DNA of 64,000 bases from Symsagittifera roscoffensis (lineage: Eukaryota; Xenacoelomorpha; Acoela; Convolutidae), in the NCBI RefSeq assembly GCF_963678635.1, contig NC_087068.1:6105907-6169906 (forward strand), written 5' to 3'. Positions 20,946 to 32,830 of the stretch are shown one piece after another. The stretch's first letter is position 1, and every line of letters begins with the position of its first letter. The notes beneath the pieces are model-generated. The model was not told where the DNA came from. It saw nothing but the letters and a program-made list of their open reading frames with translations, and did not search any database. The translations under genes and the position numbers were made by a program.

Positions 20946-22254
20946 TTGTGTAATTAATTCTTAATTGATTAAAATTTAATTTTTCTCAATTTTTGTCGGA
21001 CTGGCACTGAAATTGAAATACAATTGGTTATTTTGCTTGAAACTGGACGCGCGTTATCTTCATTGTTAAATTGTTATTTACTTAGACCTCGGGTTTTTGT
21101 TTGTTTCATGGTGATAGAAGAAACTAATAGCAAGACTGCTCGTAGAAGTAAATTTCAAATTACATTAAAAAGGTAGACGAAGTTCATTTTAAAAAAGTAA
21201 CTTTATTCCCAATTATTTTAGTACATTTTTTACCGTTAATTACCTGCATTTCCGTTTTTAGATTTTTCCATACAACAATAAAAAAAAATTCAAATTAGAC
21301 ATGTTCATTTTTTGAAAAATCACAAGGCTGAATGGCATATAGTAGAATAAAAAAAATAAAAAGAAGGCAGCCTTACAAAACTGTTAAAAATACTTTCTAA
21401 AAAAGTTTAATTATTCTGACTAATTCCGAAGAAAATGATGGAATAAATTCTTGCGATTAGGTTGATTTTTTAATTTAAAAGCTAATTTCGACTTTTTAGC
21501 TAGCCATGTTTGACAGAAAAACTGTTCTCAGAAAAAGTATTGTTCTCTTGAACTCAAACTGTGTTAGAAAACGTTCCAAAATGAATTGAGGGATGCTAAC
21601 TATCCTATGAAATTTCTTTCTTTTCATAGCGTGTGGGGTTTTTCAAGATATAATCTCAAAAGTTTGAAAATGTTTCAGTTGTTTTTGAAAACTTTTTGTA
21701 AAGTGAACGCTACTCCATAGATTTTGAAAGGCGGTCAAAAAATTCAAGGTTTCGCCATTATACGAGCAGTTTTGCTATTCGCTTCTTTTATCAGTAATCG
21801 TAGTAGGAAAACTTCGTACCGCATTTTTACAGTTCTTATCTTCTACCCCTTTTTCAGTGAGTAGATAATACACAAATGTTGTAATTTTAAAATAGTTGCA
21901 GTACGATTCAAGTTTTTTTTCTTTTTCGTTCCTTATCACAATAATTTTTTCAGTGTAAAGTTGAACAAAGTATTGTTTTAGCTAATTTAGCGCCCAAAAA
22001 CAGGCTCACAAGCTGCTAAACGTTTTTGCTGTTGGTAAAAGACGAATTGTGATTAGGAGTTTGAGCTATTTGACGAGAGGTGAGGGGTGAGAAGAATAAC
22101 ATCAGGGGTAGAACAAAAGTTTTCAAGGTTCCTGTTAACTACTCCCCAACCCCTTCCCCCACTGGATGGATTCGTTACCAGGTGCAAAATTCGCAAAAAT
22201 TTAACCTTTGAATTAGCTTTTTGAACGGATGACAATTCTTTCTTGTGTACTAAA
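20946..22254. other. AT-rich stretch, no gene supported
   Basis: Nothing recognisable. A 23-kDa-scale frame is absent; short minus-strand frames at 22053-22304 overlap repeat sequence and look accidental. Confidence 0.5.
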
Positions 22255-22645
22255 AAAGAGGAGCCCTTCCCCATCCCCTTCAGGGACTTGACACCTGCCG
22301 ACACTTAGGGTCCCTTTGCACTTTTTTAAGACATCAGTTTTAGCTGACTGACCCTAATTTTTTTCTAAGGCGCATTTGGCGTTAACTTTTACTAATTTAG
22401 AGCGGGGAACGCGCAACAATAAAACGCTATTTTTTTATCAAAACTTTCCGAGAAGTGCCTAAAAACGCCCCTTTGTTCGCCTGTTTTTTCAAAAATTGTC
22501 TGCGCTGCAGATAAATTGGTAGAACTAGGGTGTTTTTAGTGAACTGTGAGAACTACCCAAATCAATTTGGTCGATCTATATAAATAAACTTTCGAAACTT
22601 TTTGGAAAATAAGCCCATCCACCTGTAGAAAAAATTCCCACCCCC
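22255..22645 (+). mobile_element. Old, end-eroded copy of the hAT-type MITE family
   Basis: It follows the same internal order as the better copies at 23287-23694 and 23892-24267: GACACCTGCCGACACTTAGGG, GACTGACCCTAA, a GCGCGTT-like patch, TCAAAAATTGTCTGCGCTGCAG and CAATTTGGTCGATCTA. Identity is lower and the terminal CAGGGGCGG repeats are no longer visible. Confidence 0.75.
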
Positions 22646-22798
22646 TCGAGGTAATATTTTTCCAATCGCGTATAATTTGTTCTCGAATTCATCTCTATCT
22701 TAGTCTTTCTTCTTATTTTTCATTCTGCTTACAGAGCTAAAACTTAATCACTTGAAGTGCCTCCATAATTTAATATGTTTATATTTCTCAGATATAGT

Positions 22799-22963
22799 AA
22801 CGGCTAAAATTGCTTCAGTCGTCAGAACTAAAAAAAAAGTCTTCTGGCTAAAAATAGTAGCCAGAAAAAAGTCGTCAGAAGCGAAAATATAGTTTTCGAA
22901 ACAAGCTTTTGACGACGTTTCTGGTGTTTTTAGCTTCTGACGACTGAAGTCTTTTTAACCGTT
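22799..22963. mobile_element. Short palindromic MITE, about 165 bp
   Basis: The ends AACGGCTAAAA and (inverted) AACGGTTAAAA are followed inward on both sides by CTTCAGTCGTCAGAA. Further inward words (TCTTCTGGCTAAAAA, GTAGCCAGAA, GTCGTCAGAAGC) pair as well, so nearly the whole element can fold into one hairpin. There is no coding capacity. A two- or three-base duplication (TA or GTA) may flank it, which would suggest a Tc1/mariner-like or PIF-like source, but this is not firm. Confidence 0.75.
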
Positions 22964-23286
22964 GTAAAACTGAAAAAATACGTCGGTTGCTGATAATTAT
23001 TGATAATTATTCACTTCAAATGCTCTCAGCATTATTGCCTTCAAAAGAATTTTTTCTACATGATTACTGAAATGTCTGGCTCATGAAAGAGAAAGTACTT
23101 CGAAAGTGCGTATACTGAGATAGGCCCAGGTAAGGAAAAACTATTCTATGCTTTTTCTTAAAAAGGCTATTTTGGAGTTAATAAACAACTAGTTTGCGTG
23201 AGTAAATTCTTATGTATAAGAAAACTGCACCGCTTGAATCAAACCAATTATTAAGTACCATCATTTCTCAGATTTACCATAATGGT

Positions 23287-23694
23287 CAGGGGCGGATTTA
23301 GGGGGGGGGGGGCGGACGCCCCTTTTCTCAGAGATTCGACCCTCTGCCGACCCAAAGGGTCCCCCCTTTGATAGTTTTTCAGAAATCCATTTTTGGCCGA
23401 CCGACCCTAAAGTTTTTCTAAATATATACTAACTTTGAGGGGAGCGCGCGCCAAAAAAAAACTCGATTTTTTTTGTCAAAATTTTTCAAAAAGTGCCCAA
23501 AAACAGCTTTTTTGACTATTTTTCAAAAATCTGCCTGCGGCGCAGAAAATTTTGCCAAAATAGGGGCAAAACAGTGCTTTGGGAGAGCTCGAAAAATCAA
23601 TTTGGTCGACCTAGAAAAAAAAAAGGTCGTCAAAATTTTTGAATTTTTTTTGAAAATCCGCCCCCCCTCGAGAAAATCCTAGATCCGCCCCCTG
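23287..23694 (+). mobile_element. hAT-type MITE with intact 8-bp target-site duplication (copy 1)
   Basis: The terminal inverted repeats are CAGGGGCGGATTTAGG at the left and CCTAGATCCGCCCCCTG at the right. They are flanked by a perfect 8-bp duplication, ATAATGGT at 23279-23286 and 23695-23702. Eight-base duplications with CAGGGGCGG-like ends are the hallmark of hAT-family non-autonomous elements. The 408-bp interior has no gene. A run of about 13 G follows the left end. Confidence 0.92.
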
Positions 23695-23891
23695 ATAATG
23701 GTGACGCTTACGCTTTAGCAGGCAAAACTATTAATCTCAATCAATTGTAGAGACAGCAACTACTGCAGCGAATTATGTTCAGAGTTATAAAGCATTTACG
23801 CACAGCTATTTATCTTAAAGGTGTTTTTACTATTCTCGGTATGTTTTACTTTTGAAAGGTCTACTTTGAAACGGTAAGTTTTACTTTGAAT

Positions 23892-24267
23892 CAGGGGCGG
23901 ATTTAGGAGGGGGCGGGGGGAGGCGGACGGCATATACCCCCCCCCCTCTTTCAGGGATTCGACCCCCTGCCGACCCAAAGGGTCCCCCCTTTGGTAATTT
24001 TTAGGAAATCCATTTTTTGCCGACCGACCCTAAACTTTATCTAAAGGCACCTTTGGCGCCAATATATACTAGCTTTGAGGGGGAGCGCGCGCCAAAAATA
24101 GGCGATTTTTTTGTCAAAATTTTTCAAAAAGTGCCTAAAACGGCTTTTTCTTTTTCAAAAAATTGCCTGCGGCGCAGAAAACTTGGCCAAAACAGGGACT
24201 TTTCAGTGCTTTAGAAGAGCTCGGAAAATCAATTTGGTCGACCGAAAAAATCCTAGATCCGCCCCTG
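23892..24267 (+). mobile_element. hAT-type MITE with intact 8-bp target-site duplication (copy 2)
   Basis: This is a second member of the same family in the same orientation, 376 bp, with ends CAGGGGCGGATTTAGG and CCTAGATCCGCCCCTG. The flanking duplication is CTTTGAAT at 23884-23891 and 24268-24275. The perfect duplication indicates insertion in the not-too-distant past. Confidence 0.92.
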
Positions 24268-24356
24268 CTTTGAATAATTATACCAATTTTTCTAATTCTG
24301 TTTTGTTTCGTGGCCAAGAAGGAACACAGCTGCTTTAACACAGTCTGAGGTCTGAG

Positions 24357-24613
24357 CAGGGGCGAATCTAGAATTTTCTAGAGGGGGGAGCGGATTTTCA
24401 AAAAATAGTCGAAAATTTTGTCGACATTTTTTTTAGATCGACCGAATTGATTTTTCGAGCTCTCCCTAAGCACGTTTTAGTCCCTGTTTTGGCCAAACTT
24501 TCTACGCCTCAGGTAAAATTTTGAAAAAACCGTCCAAAAAAGGCGTTTTTTTCGGCACTTTTTGGAAAATTTTGACCAAAAAATTGCGTTTTTTCGGCGC
24601 GCGCCGATTTTCT
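24357..24613 (-). mobile_element. Truncated hAT-type MITE, opposite orientation (copy 3)
   Basis: It begins CAGGGGCGAATCTAG and carries the family's interior in reverse order (TCGACCGAATTGATTTTTCGAGC, then GGCACTTTTTGG, then GGCGCGCGCC). It stops at about 24613, where an unrelated dispersed repeat begins, so one end is lost. Confidence 0.85.
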
Positions 24614-24790
24614 AGTGCGGGATAATTCGCCGCGTGTAAATTATGAAACGAGCAGTTGAGTTTGATTAATGGCAGGTTATTATGATAGTGACCACACTGT
24701 TCTAGGCCCAGGCAGATCAATAGATTGATCCCCAGATGGAGCAGAGTTTTGTGAATTTTGTCTGAAGAAAAAACTACGACGAGCATATAC
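24613..24790 (+). repeat. Dispersed repeat of about 180 bp (copy 1 of 3)
   Basis: It shares, in order, AGTGCGGGATAATTCGCCGCG, AAACGAGCAGTT, GATCAATAGATTGATCCCC, CAGAGTTTTGTGAA, CTGAAGAAAAAA and CGAGCATA with copies at 34716-34905 and 46215-46400. Identity is about 70% to the other two. No coding frame is shared. It could be a SINE or MITE; the ends do not show clear inverted repeats, and no polymerase III boxes are obvious. Confidence 0.8.
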
Positions 24791-24792
24791 GG

Positions 24793-24866
24793 ACATTAAT
24801 CGGAAACAAATAAAATGTGGAATTTTAAACATTAACCGGAAACAAATAAAATGTGGAATTTTAAAG
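24793..24866 (+). repeat. Two tandem copies of a 36-bp unit
   Basis: CATTAATCGGAAACAAATAA... is followed immediately by a second copy differing at one base (CATTAACCGGAAACAAATAA...). This is a recent local duplication abutting the dispersed repeat. Confidence 0.9.
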
Positions 24867-27800
24867 TCTTTTTTCTCAAATTGGGTCAAAATTAGACACA
24901 AAAATGAAGAGAACAAAAATTCTCAGAGTTTCACCAAATTTATATAGAGCAAATTGATTTTCGAAATTCGCTGCCAAACTTTTAACCCAAATATGGGTCT
25001 GTTTTTTATTAAATCAAAACTTACGCTGAAACTACCCGATCAATTAATGGAAAAGTTATTTTAAAACAAGCATCTTACACAGCTCGCCAAAATTCTAAGA
25101 GATAAAATCTCCAAAAAACTTTATTACTATATATTTTTGGTTGATAGCCAAAAAAAGTCATTTTCACAAAATAAAAATCTAATTCTTTGCTCAAAACAAT
25201 TTTCAAATAAATTGCGCAGAATTTTGGAATTTTCATCTTTTTTAAGAACTTGAAACCTAGTGACTCTATAAAAGATGCCATAATCAAAGCACGCATCGAA
25301 AATGTCAAACAAAATGCAAAATCTTTCAACTTCCTCTGTTCAAACCTGCCAGGGTTGACCAAAAATGTTTGTCATACAATGCTAGTTTATGTAAAAATGC
25401 TTATCATGCAACTTTGTACAATTCATACGTACAAAAAATTGTACAAAACAAACATTTTCGAAAAAATTTTTCGATAATAAAAAAAAATATTTTTGAGTTT
25501 TGCTAAAAGTTTTTGGGTCTTGTCCGTATACACAATAACCAAACATTTTCCAACCAAAAAAAACCGATTGGTTGAGGGGCAGAATTTTCAAAAAATCTCA
25601 TAAGTATTCATACATGTAGTTCACTCATAACTGTAATTAAAACCTTAAAACTTTGTATTTGTCCATAAAGTTTTTAGCCAAAAAAATTATTTTTTGAAAA
25701 ATGTGGTCAGGTTTTTTTTACAAAGGAATTATATCAAAAAACCTTACAGGTTTTGCACAAATTTTGATTTGCGCAACAATCCTGTGTGAATTTTGTTTCT
25801 ATCCTATGAAAATTTCATCCTAGACTACGTTATAAGAAACTTGAAAAATCTTCGAAAAATGCTTATTTAGGTATGAAAGTGATATTGTGATTGAGAAAAA
25901 AAATTTGTTGAAACTTGGATTTTTTATGGATTTTATTTTAAAGCAAAGTTCAAAATGCGTATCACAAATTTTTCATCAATGGAAATTGTAGTAAACCATT
26001 TTTTTCCAATCTTTAGGTTTATGAAAATGTATGACATCCTTTTTTTTGTATGGAGTTGTATGCTAAGCATTTTTTGCGTATGGAGGTCAACCCCGCTGTC
26101 TCACTTACGATTGTTTGCTTACGAGAGTTTTCCAGTGTACATGTGCAATTTTGAGAAGGAAATTTTGAGCAGAATCACAATTCTAAACTATTCCCTGAAA
26201 ACAATCAATTAACTCGTGTATTTAAAGTGAAAAGCAACAAATTTGCTGTTATTTTCGAATGATACCTTGTAATTAATTACTATTAGGAAGAAGGAGAATA
26301 CTGTTGAACTGAAGGACAGTTTTTCTCTTTTCCGATCATTTCGCAAGGTTTTCTCTAATGAGCATTTTTCCACCTGTGTTAGTTTTGAGCCTGGTTTTAT
26401 TCCAGTTTTACAGAAAAAAGGCGAAAATGTTTGATACCTTGAGTATCTTTTCCAAATGTAAAATTTTTTCAAAAATTTGTTGTTTCGGGACAAAAATGCT
26501 GCCACTGTTTTAAGTTTTTTTGATCCTCAAACTTTGTGATGCTCCGTTTCGACTTATTTTCAAAAAAGGATAATATGATTGGTAATTTGTAAAAGATGCA
26601 TATAAAATGAAAACACGTTGCATATAAAATGAAAACGTCGGAAAAACGTTTAGCAAAACTCGAAGAAAACATAGTTTTTGATTTATCGAAAAGCGCTTAT
26701 CAAATAATTTTCATTGAAAAGAAAAATGCATATCCTTGAGTTTTCTTACAACTTCCATTACGTATGGAATTAAACGATATTGTATGATTAGCTTTTTTCC
26801 ATGTAATAAAATTGTATGACAAGCAGTTTTGTTCAATTTGGGCTCACTTCAGGCGACAATTGGGTTCTTATCAAAGCATGGGTGACACTGCTAAAAATAA
26901 AAAAAATATTGTTACAATCACAATTCAATTGAAGATAACCGAAAACTTTAATGGATAACTATATCTACAACATCATCTTCTTGTTGAATAGTACCATGTC
27001 TTCCTCGACTGTTTGCTGGTTACCCTTGCGATAAGCAAGGGTATTGCAATCGGGTATTAGGCTTTTTCCCTTAAATAACTTTGTTCACAGGACTCTTCTG
27101 GACTCATCTCTAGAGGTAACTTGTTTCAATATGTATTCAAGTTTCTTAGCGTTCCCGGCTAACTTAGACTGGAGGAAGCGAATACGCCTGGAACGGCAAA
27201 GATCCCGGGTTCAAATCTGACCTTTTTTTGAACTAGAAAACTTCTGTTAAATTAAATTGTTGGACAAATACTTGTCTGCCTATGTTTTTTCAGCTTGTTT
27301 CTCACATCTTGGAATGTTCTTTTTTGCTGCGTGCATTTCTTAGTGTTTCTTCAAATGTTTGATTTACTCCTACAATTTGTAATTTCCTCAACCTTGACTT
27401 CGTATTTCCGTCTTTGTTCTTGTTCATTCTGTTAAAAAAATTCCTCGGCCTAAAATGATTCGGCCCATTTTCTATCAACTTAGTGACTACATTTTGGGCT
27501 GTTTCAAGGGAAACACAAGTTTTACGCTCACCTCCGCACTTTTTGAATTGATTGTTTGCTTACCAATCGATGTGTTGAGATTCATTTTTTGATACACAAA
27601 AACTGCCCGAACACAAAACTCTCAAAAACTAACCAGCAATATCTGGTATTTTGCGTTTAATTCGAATATCGGGTTGTGGGAAGCTCATTTATTTAAGTAA
27701 CAATGTCCACATTTTTTGACAGCAAAAGTTATGGTCCTCAGAAAAATCAAAGTTTTGATATTTTCACCATTTTTTGAAACTTTCTGACTTTTCTCGTAAA

Positions 27801-29030
27801 CTACCCTACCAAATCGGAGATTTTGGATGCAATCAATTGGAAGAACTGATTGCGATAATTGCTCTATCAGTAGCGGCAACTCCTTATTTTTTGTGTCATT
27901 CGGAAAAGTCAATTATCTCAAAAGTTTTCACTCTTTCAATTCTTTCACTTAGTTTATCAGAGAATCAACAAAGGTTTTGAGCAAAATTCGTTTTTCTAAA
28001 CCGAGCATTTCGTCTCGCATCAGTATAACAAGTTTATACAATATCAAACACGTACCCCTAACTTTAGTTTATTTGTTTGAAACGAGATATAAAAAACGTT
28101 TGTTGATTCTCTACTAAACTTTGGTTGACCATTTGTTTTCCGCTTTTTTTCGAACTCTGTGTTTTATGTTTGTATTGTATCACAAAAGCTGCGAAGCTTT
28201 GCTTCGCCTCTGTGTAGATTATAGAAGCCTTACATTTTAAACGAATTGATTCTGTTGCTTCTTTTGACCACATTTCTCTACAGCATAGTGTTGTATCTAG
28301 AGTCATCAGACTACTTACACTAAATGATTCGGTATGTTTTCTTGATTTTTACTAAACCAACAAATTTTACATATCATTAAATTTTGAAACTTTTTTTACT
28401 CGTCTTTCTAAATGAAATTGTGAGTTTTGGCTGATGTTATTTGATTTCTTAAAAATCCATAAAATTTTTTGTTATATCAGAAAAATTTGTTCCAAAATTG
28501 TACTTCCATTTTCAGTAAACATATTCATACGGCATCATTATTTTTTTCTAGTCATGGAAAACAATTCTCTTTTAGTTTCAGTTGATATAATCCATTTTTT
28601 CTTTTTTAAATTATTTTTAGAAGTAGCAGACGTTTCTAATTTGAGTTGTCAAATAATATGATATTGAAAACTTCTCGTCTTGCAGTCGTTTCCTTTTTTG
28701 TATCGCTTAATTTATAATGATGCTTATGGCGAACCTAGCAAATATTGGTTTGACATCCGCTTTTGTAGACGAACAACCGAGACGTAATAATTTTTTTTAT
28801 TTTTCAGGATTAATTTTTAATGTCTATAACCTTAAAAAGCCTAATTTCATTTATTCTGATGTATTGTTTTTGGTGAGTTCTTGGGTGATCTGTGATAGAT
28901 TTATATGGCTCGGGTCACAATGAAATTATCAATTTAGCCTTGTTATCCGAAACTCAATTAGGGAAGGGTAAGCAATTTTGCTTCAAAAGCCTGGGTAACC
29001 ATAGGTCAACTGACTGTACTTCTGTATCAT
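24867..29030. other. AT-rich stretch; one inverted pair, no gene supported
   Basis: No protein domain or spliced frame stands out in about 4 kb. Inverted copies of a roughly 75-bp word set lie at 25348-25430 and 26095-26024 (shared AAAAATGCTTA-CAT-CAACT and GGGTTGACC), with a weaker third copy near 26757-26830. They may be ends of a short DNA transposon. A polymerase III B-box-like GGTTCAAATC followed by T7 occurs at 27209-27229. Confidence 0.5.
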
Positions 29031-29199
29031 AGACAACTGCGGGAAAAACACCACTCTACTTTACATACGGATCAAGATTTAACTGGGATGCGACATACTC
29101 AGAAATCGAACAATATTAATTTGGAAAACCAGGTGAATACAAAATCCGGTTTGAAATACCAACTCCAGTTTATGCCCATTCAACAGCAACCAAGCGATT

Positions 29200-29600
29200 C
29201 CTTTCTATTCACTTCTTGACAAGTGCAGCAGCTGTTCCTATGTTATGAAATGCACAGCTGGTACCTTACAGTGTAAGCCCAGTCGAACAGTTGAGTTAAG
29301 CATTCATGGTGCTTTCAGTGAGGACACTGTTTCGTCAACTCTATTTCTGCTACGTTTACTCTACAATTAGCCTACTCGGTGGAAACGACCAATTTTGATT
29401 TGATAGATGTCGCAAAATTGAACAATGTATGTTCCCGATATGACCATCTACGGCACATTGCGCTTACTGATCTCCTCGAGAATTCGGTACAAATTCTACT
29501 CGGCGTCGACGCTTTCTGGTATTTCGCAGAGCGGGACCTGAAGGCCCTGCAGGCAGTCCGTATGGAGTGCGCAACTTGCCGGGATGGACGATAACCGGCC
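29200..29600 (+). pseudogene. BEL/Pao protease-region remnant
   Basis: The frames include VELSIHGAFSEDTVSST, then (29379 on) YDHLRHIALTDLLENSVQIL LGVDAFWYF, which parallels the stretch 'HL-x-DI-x-L...V-x-LLIG-D' found just before the GWT-GP junction of BEL/Pao proteins. The junction itself (LPGWTITGPF) appears after a frameshift at about 29578. The Asp active site upstream is not preserved in a readable frame. Confidence 0.7.
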
Positions 29601-30430
29601 CGTTTCATCAAATGTTTTTAAATAAGCAGTGCAATTATCATCTAAACATTTTCATAGACATTAAGCACAACGAGAATGCTTCCTTAAATGAAATTGTTGA
29701 AAAGTTTTGGAAAATCGAGGAATTTGGCACAACATCTCTTGTAACTAAAGAACCATTTTCAAGCAAACACAACAAGCAAATAGACTTTATTAAACAAATC
29801 ACTCAACATGACGGAACCCGCTACCGAATAAATTTGCCTTGGAAGTACAACATAACGATACCAAACAAGTACGTTGTTGCTAAAGCTCAACTTGAATCTC
29901 TACAACGACAACTACAAAAAGACAAACTCACAATGCAACACTTCGACCAATCATCATCAACTGATGCTGATAAAGGTTACGTGATACCCGTAACTTTCCT
30001 GCATCTGCCACCGTTACCAATATGGTACCTAACGCACCATCCGGTTATAAATCCACAGAAGCCTGGTAAAAATCGACGTGTAACAAATGGTGCAAAGTCC
30101 TGTTAAAATTCCTGTTAAGAGACGGAACCGGATCTACTCAAAACTTGTTTGGTTTGGTAATGAGAACTAGAAAAAACCAATAGCAGCTTCCGGTGATATA
30201 GAAGGCATGTTTAAGCAAATACGCATGAAAGAAGACAATCAAAACGTACTACGATTCTTGTGGCCGACTAATCAAGGCGTTAAGCGGTATCAGTGTTCGC
30301 TTCTAGTCTTCGGAGCTGATTGTTCGCCCGCAAGAGCCATCTTTGCAATACATCAAACACCGTTGACTTCTGCATCAAAAACCCCAACTTACAGCAACTA
30401 ATTCACAACAGCTTCTACATGGATGATTCC
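29567..30430 (+). pseudogene. BEL/Pao reverse transcriptase remnant (YMDD at 30416-30427)
   Basis: The first 179 codons (to 30106) show the domain's N-terminal landmarks in order: IVEKFWKIEEFG, RYRINLPWKY, LQRQLQKDK, KGYVIPV and WYLTHHPVINPQKPGKNRRV. A stop follows, then GDIEGMFKQIRMKEDNQNVL RFLW (30194-30258), the first catalytic Asp block. The YMDD catalytic box at 30416 follows after another break. The enzyme would have copied the element's RNA; it cannot work as it stands. Confidence 0.92.
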
Positions 30431-30579
30431 GTTCATTCCTATGACAATCTACTGTAAGCCCAGGAATCAACTAACGCTTTAAAGTTGGCTCTATATCGAG
30501 TACTACATAAGTGCTTGATTTCCTCAACGAACCCAAAACTGAAAACAATAGTACTATTCATCGGGCTTAAGGAATAAAA

Positions 30580-31130
30580 TTGAATACTATGAATGACACA
30601 CTCATCATTCAGCCCGTACTGAAAAACACTTTAACGGCTAAAGAAATGTCTCTGCATAAAATTCTGTCTGCTGTAGCCAGAACCTTTGAACCACTAGGAT
30701 TGAGAGCACCATTTGTTATAATTCTCAAAACACTGCTTCAAAAGCTTTGGCGATCTGGTATAATTTGGGATCAAGAAATTCCTCAAAAATAAATCCCGAC
30801 TATCGAAAAATGGACCCGACAGTGCGGACAAGATGATAATATGAAATAAGCGAGGTTCATAGAGCGAACTGACAGACACAGCGATATAAAAATACCTGTT
30901 CTCTCCGATGCTTCTCAGTTCGCCATGGAAGCTTGCATATACATCGGTAATTCGAACCAAGCCCATAAAATTTCATCATTTATGATTGGAAGAGCCAAGG
31001 TCGCAAAAGTTAACCAAGAAAACATACCCAAGCTTGAATTGCAAGCTGCAATAACTGGTGGACGTCTTTCGACGCAATTCATTTCTGGACGGATAGTTCG
31101 ACGGTACTTGTATGAATCAACACTCTGGAA
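30580..31130 (+). pseudogene. BEL/Pao connection and RNase H remnant
   Basis: After LTAKEMSLHKILSAVARTFE PLGLRAPFVI (30634-30720), which matches the usual 'D-PLG-x2-AP' block, a break leads to PVLSDASQFAMEACIYIG (30897 on) and then AKVNQENIPKLELQAAITGG (31006 on). SDAS with the downstream P-x-LELQA-L block are RNase H landmarks in BEL/Pao. The tandem-duplicated unit begins 40 bp after this block, at 31173. Confidence 0.88.
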
Positions 31131-31172
31131 AAACCAAAATCTTACTGTGCAAACAGAATTAACGAAATTCTG

Positions 31173-32830
31173 TCAGTTTTTGAAGCCACCGGAATTCCTA
31201 TTCTCATCAGAATCTGATTGGCCCCAAATAGTACTACAGAACGACACAGTTAATCAACCTATTTTCACAACTACAGATAAAGAGAGAACTACTACACTAA
31301 AATTCGACAGTAAAATTTTACATACCAACGCTATAGTGAAACGGGAAAACATTTCTATTAGTGCAAAAAAGGGACCAATCATGATGTTTGGAGATTTTCC
31401 AATTGGCTTCGTCTACTGCGCTACTGCTCAACTTGTTCATTTCAAGGACATTATTCAGCAAAAACGAAAAAGTTTTTTAAGAATAGACGACCGGGAGATG
31501 GCTAAAGCTCTACTCTACGAGTAATCAGAACACGCTACTTTCCCTATTACTATTAAACGTTTAACTACCAACAAAAAATTGGACAACAAAGATATCTGGA
31601 AAACTGGCATACTCACTATTCATTGATGGTAATATTATCCGCGCGCGACGACGAGTGAGACATTGACAATGCCAGATGCAAGTAAGTACACTAATAATCT
31701 ACAACCAAAGGAAGGTTCGGTTCATATTATGGCCAAAAACACTCCTCATAAATGCATGCACTTTGGCACCAAATTTGTACGACACTGTCTACAACAAAGC
31801 TTCATAATGTTAGGTTTCAGTAAAACCTGAGACACTTACGCCACCACTGTTTCTTGTGTCCCTGCTTTCAAGTAAAATGTTTACACCTTTTCATGGCTGA
31901 TCTACCTGCACAGCGCTTCGATGAACCGAAAAAGAATCCATTACTTTTCAAGAACGTTAGACTTGATTACATCGGTCCATTCTACTTTGCTGAAAAAGTT
32001 ACCAACAAAAAAACCACATTGTCTCTTTACTTGTTTAACAACGCCTGCAATCGACCTGGAAACTACCGACAATCTGGCAACTGAAAATTGCTTGACAGCA
32101 ATTTGTAGATTCATGGCCTACCTAAACTAATTCTTTCTGATAACGCAGCATACTTGTCGCCGCACTTGAACAAATCATGAAACAACCCTTTAATATCAAC
32201 AAAAACGAAATAGCAATCAAGCTTGAGCTGATGTCAATCGACTGGCGTCTGAATCCACGATCTGCTCCTCATTTTCCTGCGGTCTGAGAACTTCTCGTTT
32301 CGATCATCAATGAGTCCTTCTTTTGAATTACGGATCGGACAGACTTTCCAGGGATGTTTTTTCAACTATTGTCGTAGAATGCGAAGCCTCATCAACTCAA
32401 GACCACTGACCCACGTAAGTTGCCACCATTAATGACACATTACCACTTACACCTAACCATTTCCTAATTGGGAGGCCATTCATTCACGCTCCCGCAGTTT
32501 CATCCTACGACCAAACAAATACCAACAAACTAAGTAACAAATCCTGGAAGCTAACCAGGGACCAACTAGACAGCTTCTGGAGGCGACTATTGAAAGAGTA
32601 CGCTCCAACCCTGATCAAACGAACAAAATTGAACCAAAAAGAGGAAACCATAGAAAAACATGACCTCGTGTGGATCCTCGAAGACTTTACTCTGTGAAGC
32701 ATAAGGCCCCTGGATAGGATTGTTGAAATGTGTACCGGTCCTGATGGCATTGCGCGCTCATGCGTAATCAAAACAGCGTTAGGAACACTTTATAGGCCCG
32801 CGGTGAAACTGGCTTTAGTCGAGCAAAAAA
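31173..32830 (+). pseudogene. BEL/Pao integrase half, copy A
   Basis: The blocks are LKPPEFLFSSESDWP (31180), which matches the 'P-x-FL...W' segment before integrase; then a Cys-containing zinc stretch (CLCPCFQVKC-like) and MADLPAQRF with LDYIGPFYF (31893-31990); then, after a frameshift, LFTCLTTPAIDLET and the SDNAAY catalytic block (about 32137-32152). The BEL-specific C-terminal domain follows: SRPLTHV, TPNHFLIGRPF (32450 on), FW, KHDLVWIL and GRIVEM. Several stops and a frameshift near 32380 break it. Confidence 0.9.

Larger units (their letters stand above)
29040..32830 (+). mobile_element. Decayed BEL/Pao LTR retrotransposon, protease to integrase end
   Basis: Read 5' to 3', the blocks are the Pao protease region, reverse transcriptase with YMDD, RNase H, the integrase zinc/core region and the C-terminal domain that follows integrase in BEL elements (DUF5641-like). 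This order and these motifs are specific to BEL/Pao. Many stops and frameshifts break it. Gag is not recognisable upstream. The 3' half (from 31173) lies inside the 11-kb tandem duplication and is therefore present twice, while the 5' half is single copy. LTRs were not identified. Confidence 0.93.

Noticed and set aside
27148-27230. Possible tRNA gene or tRNA-derived SINE (GGTTCAAATC followed by T7)
   Set aside because: The arms around the T loop do not pair and no second copy is visible in the window.
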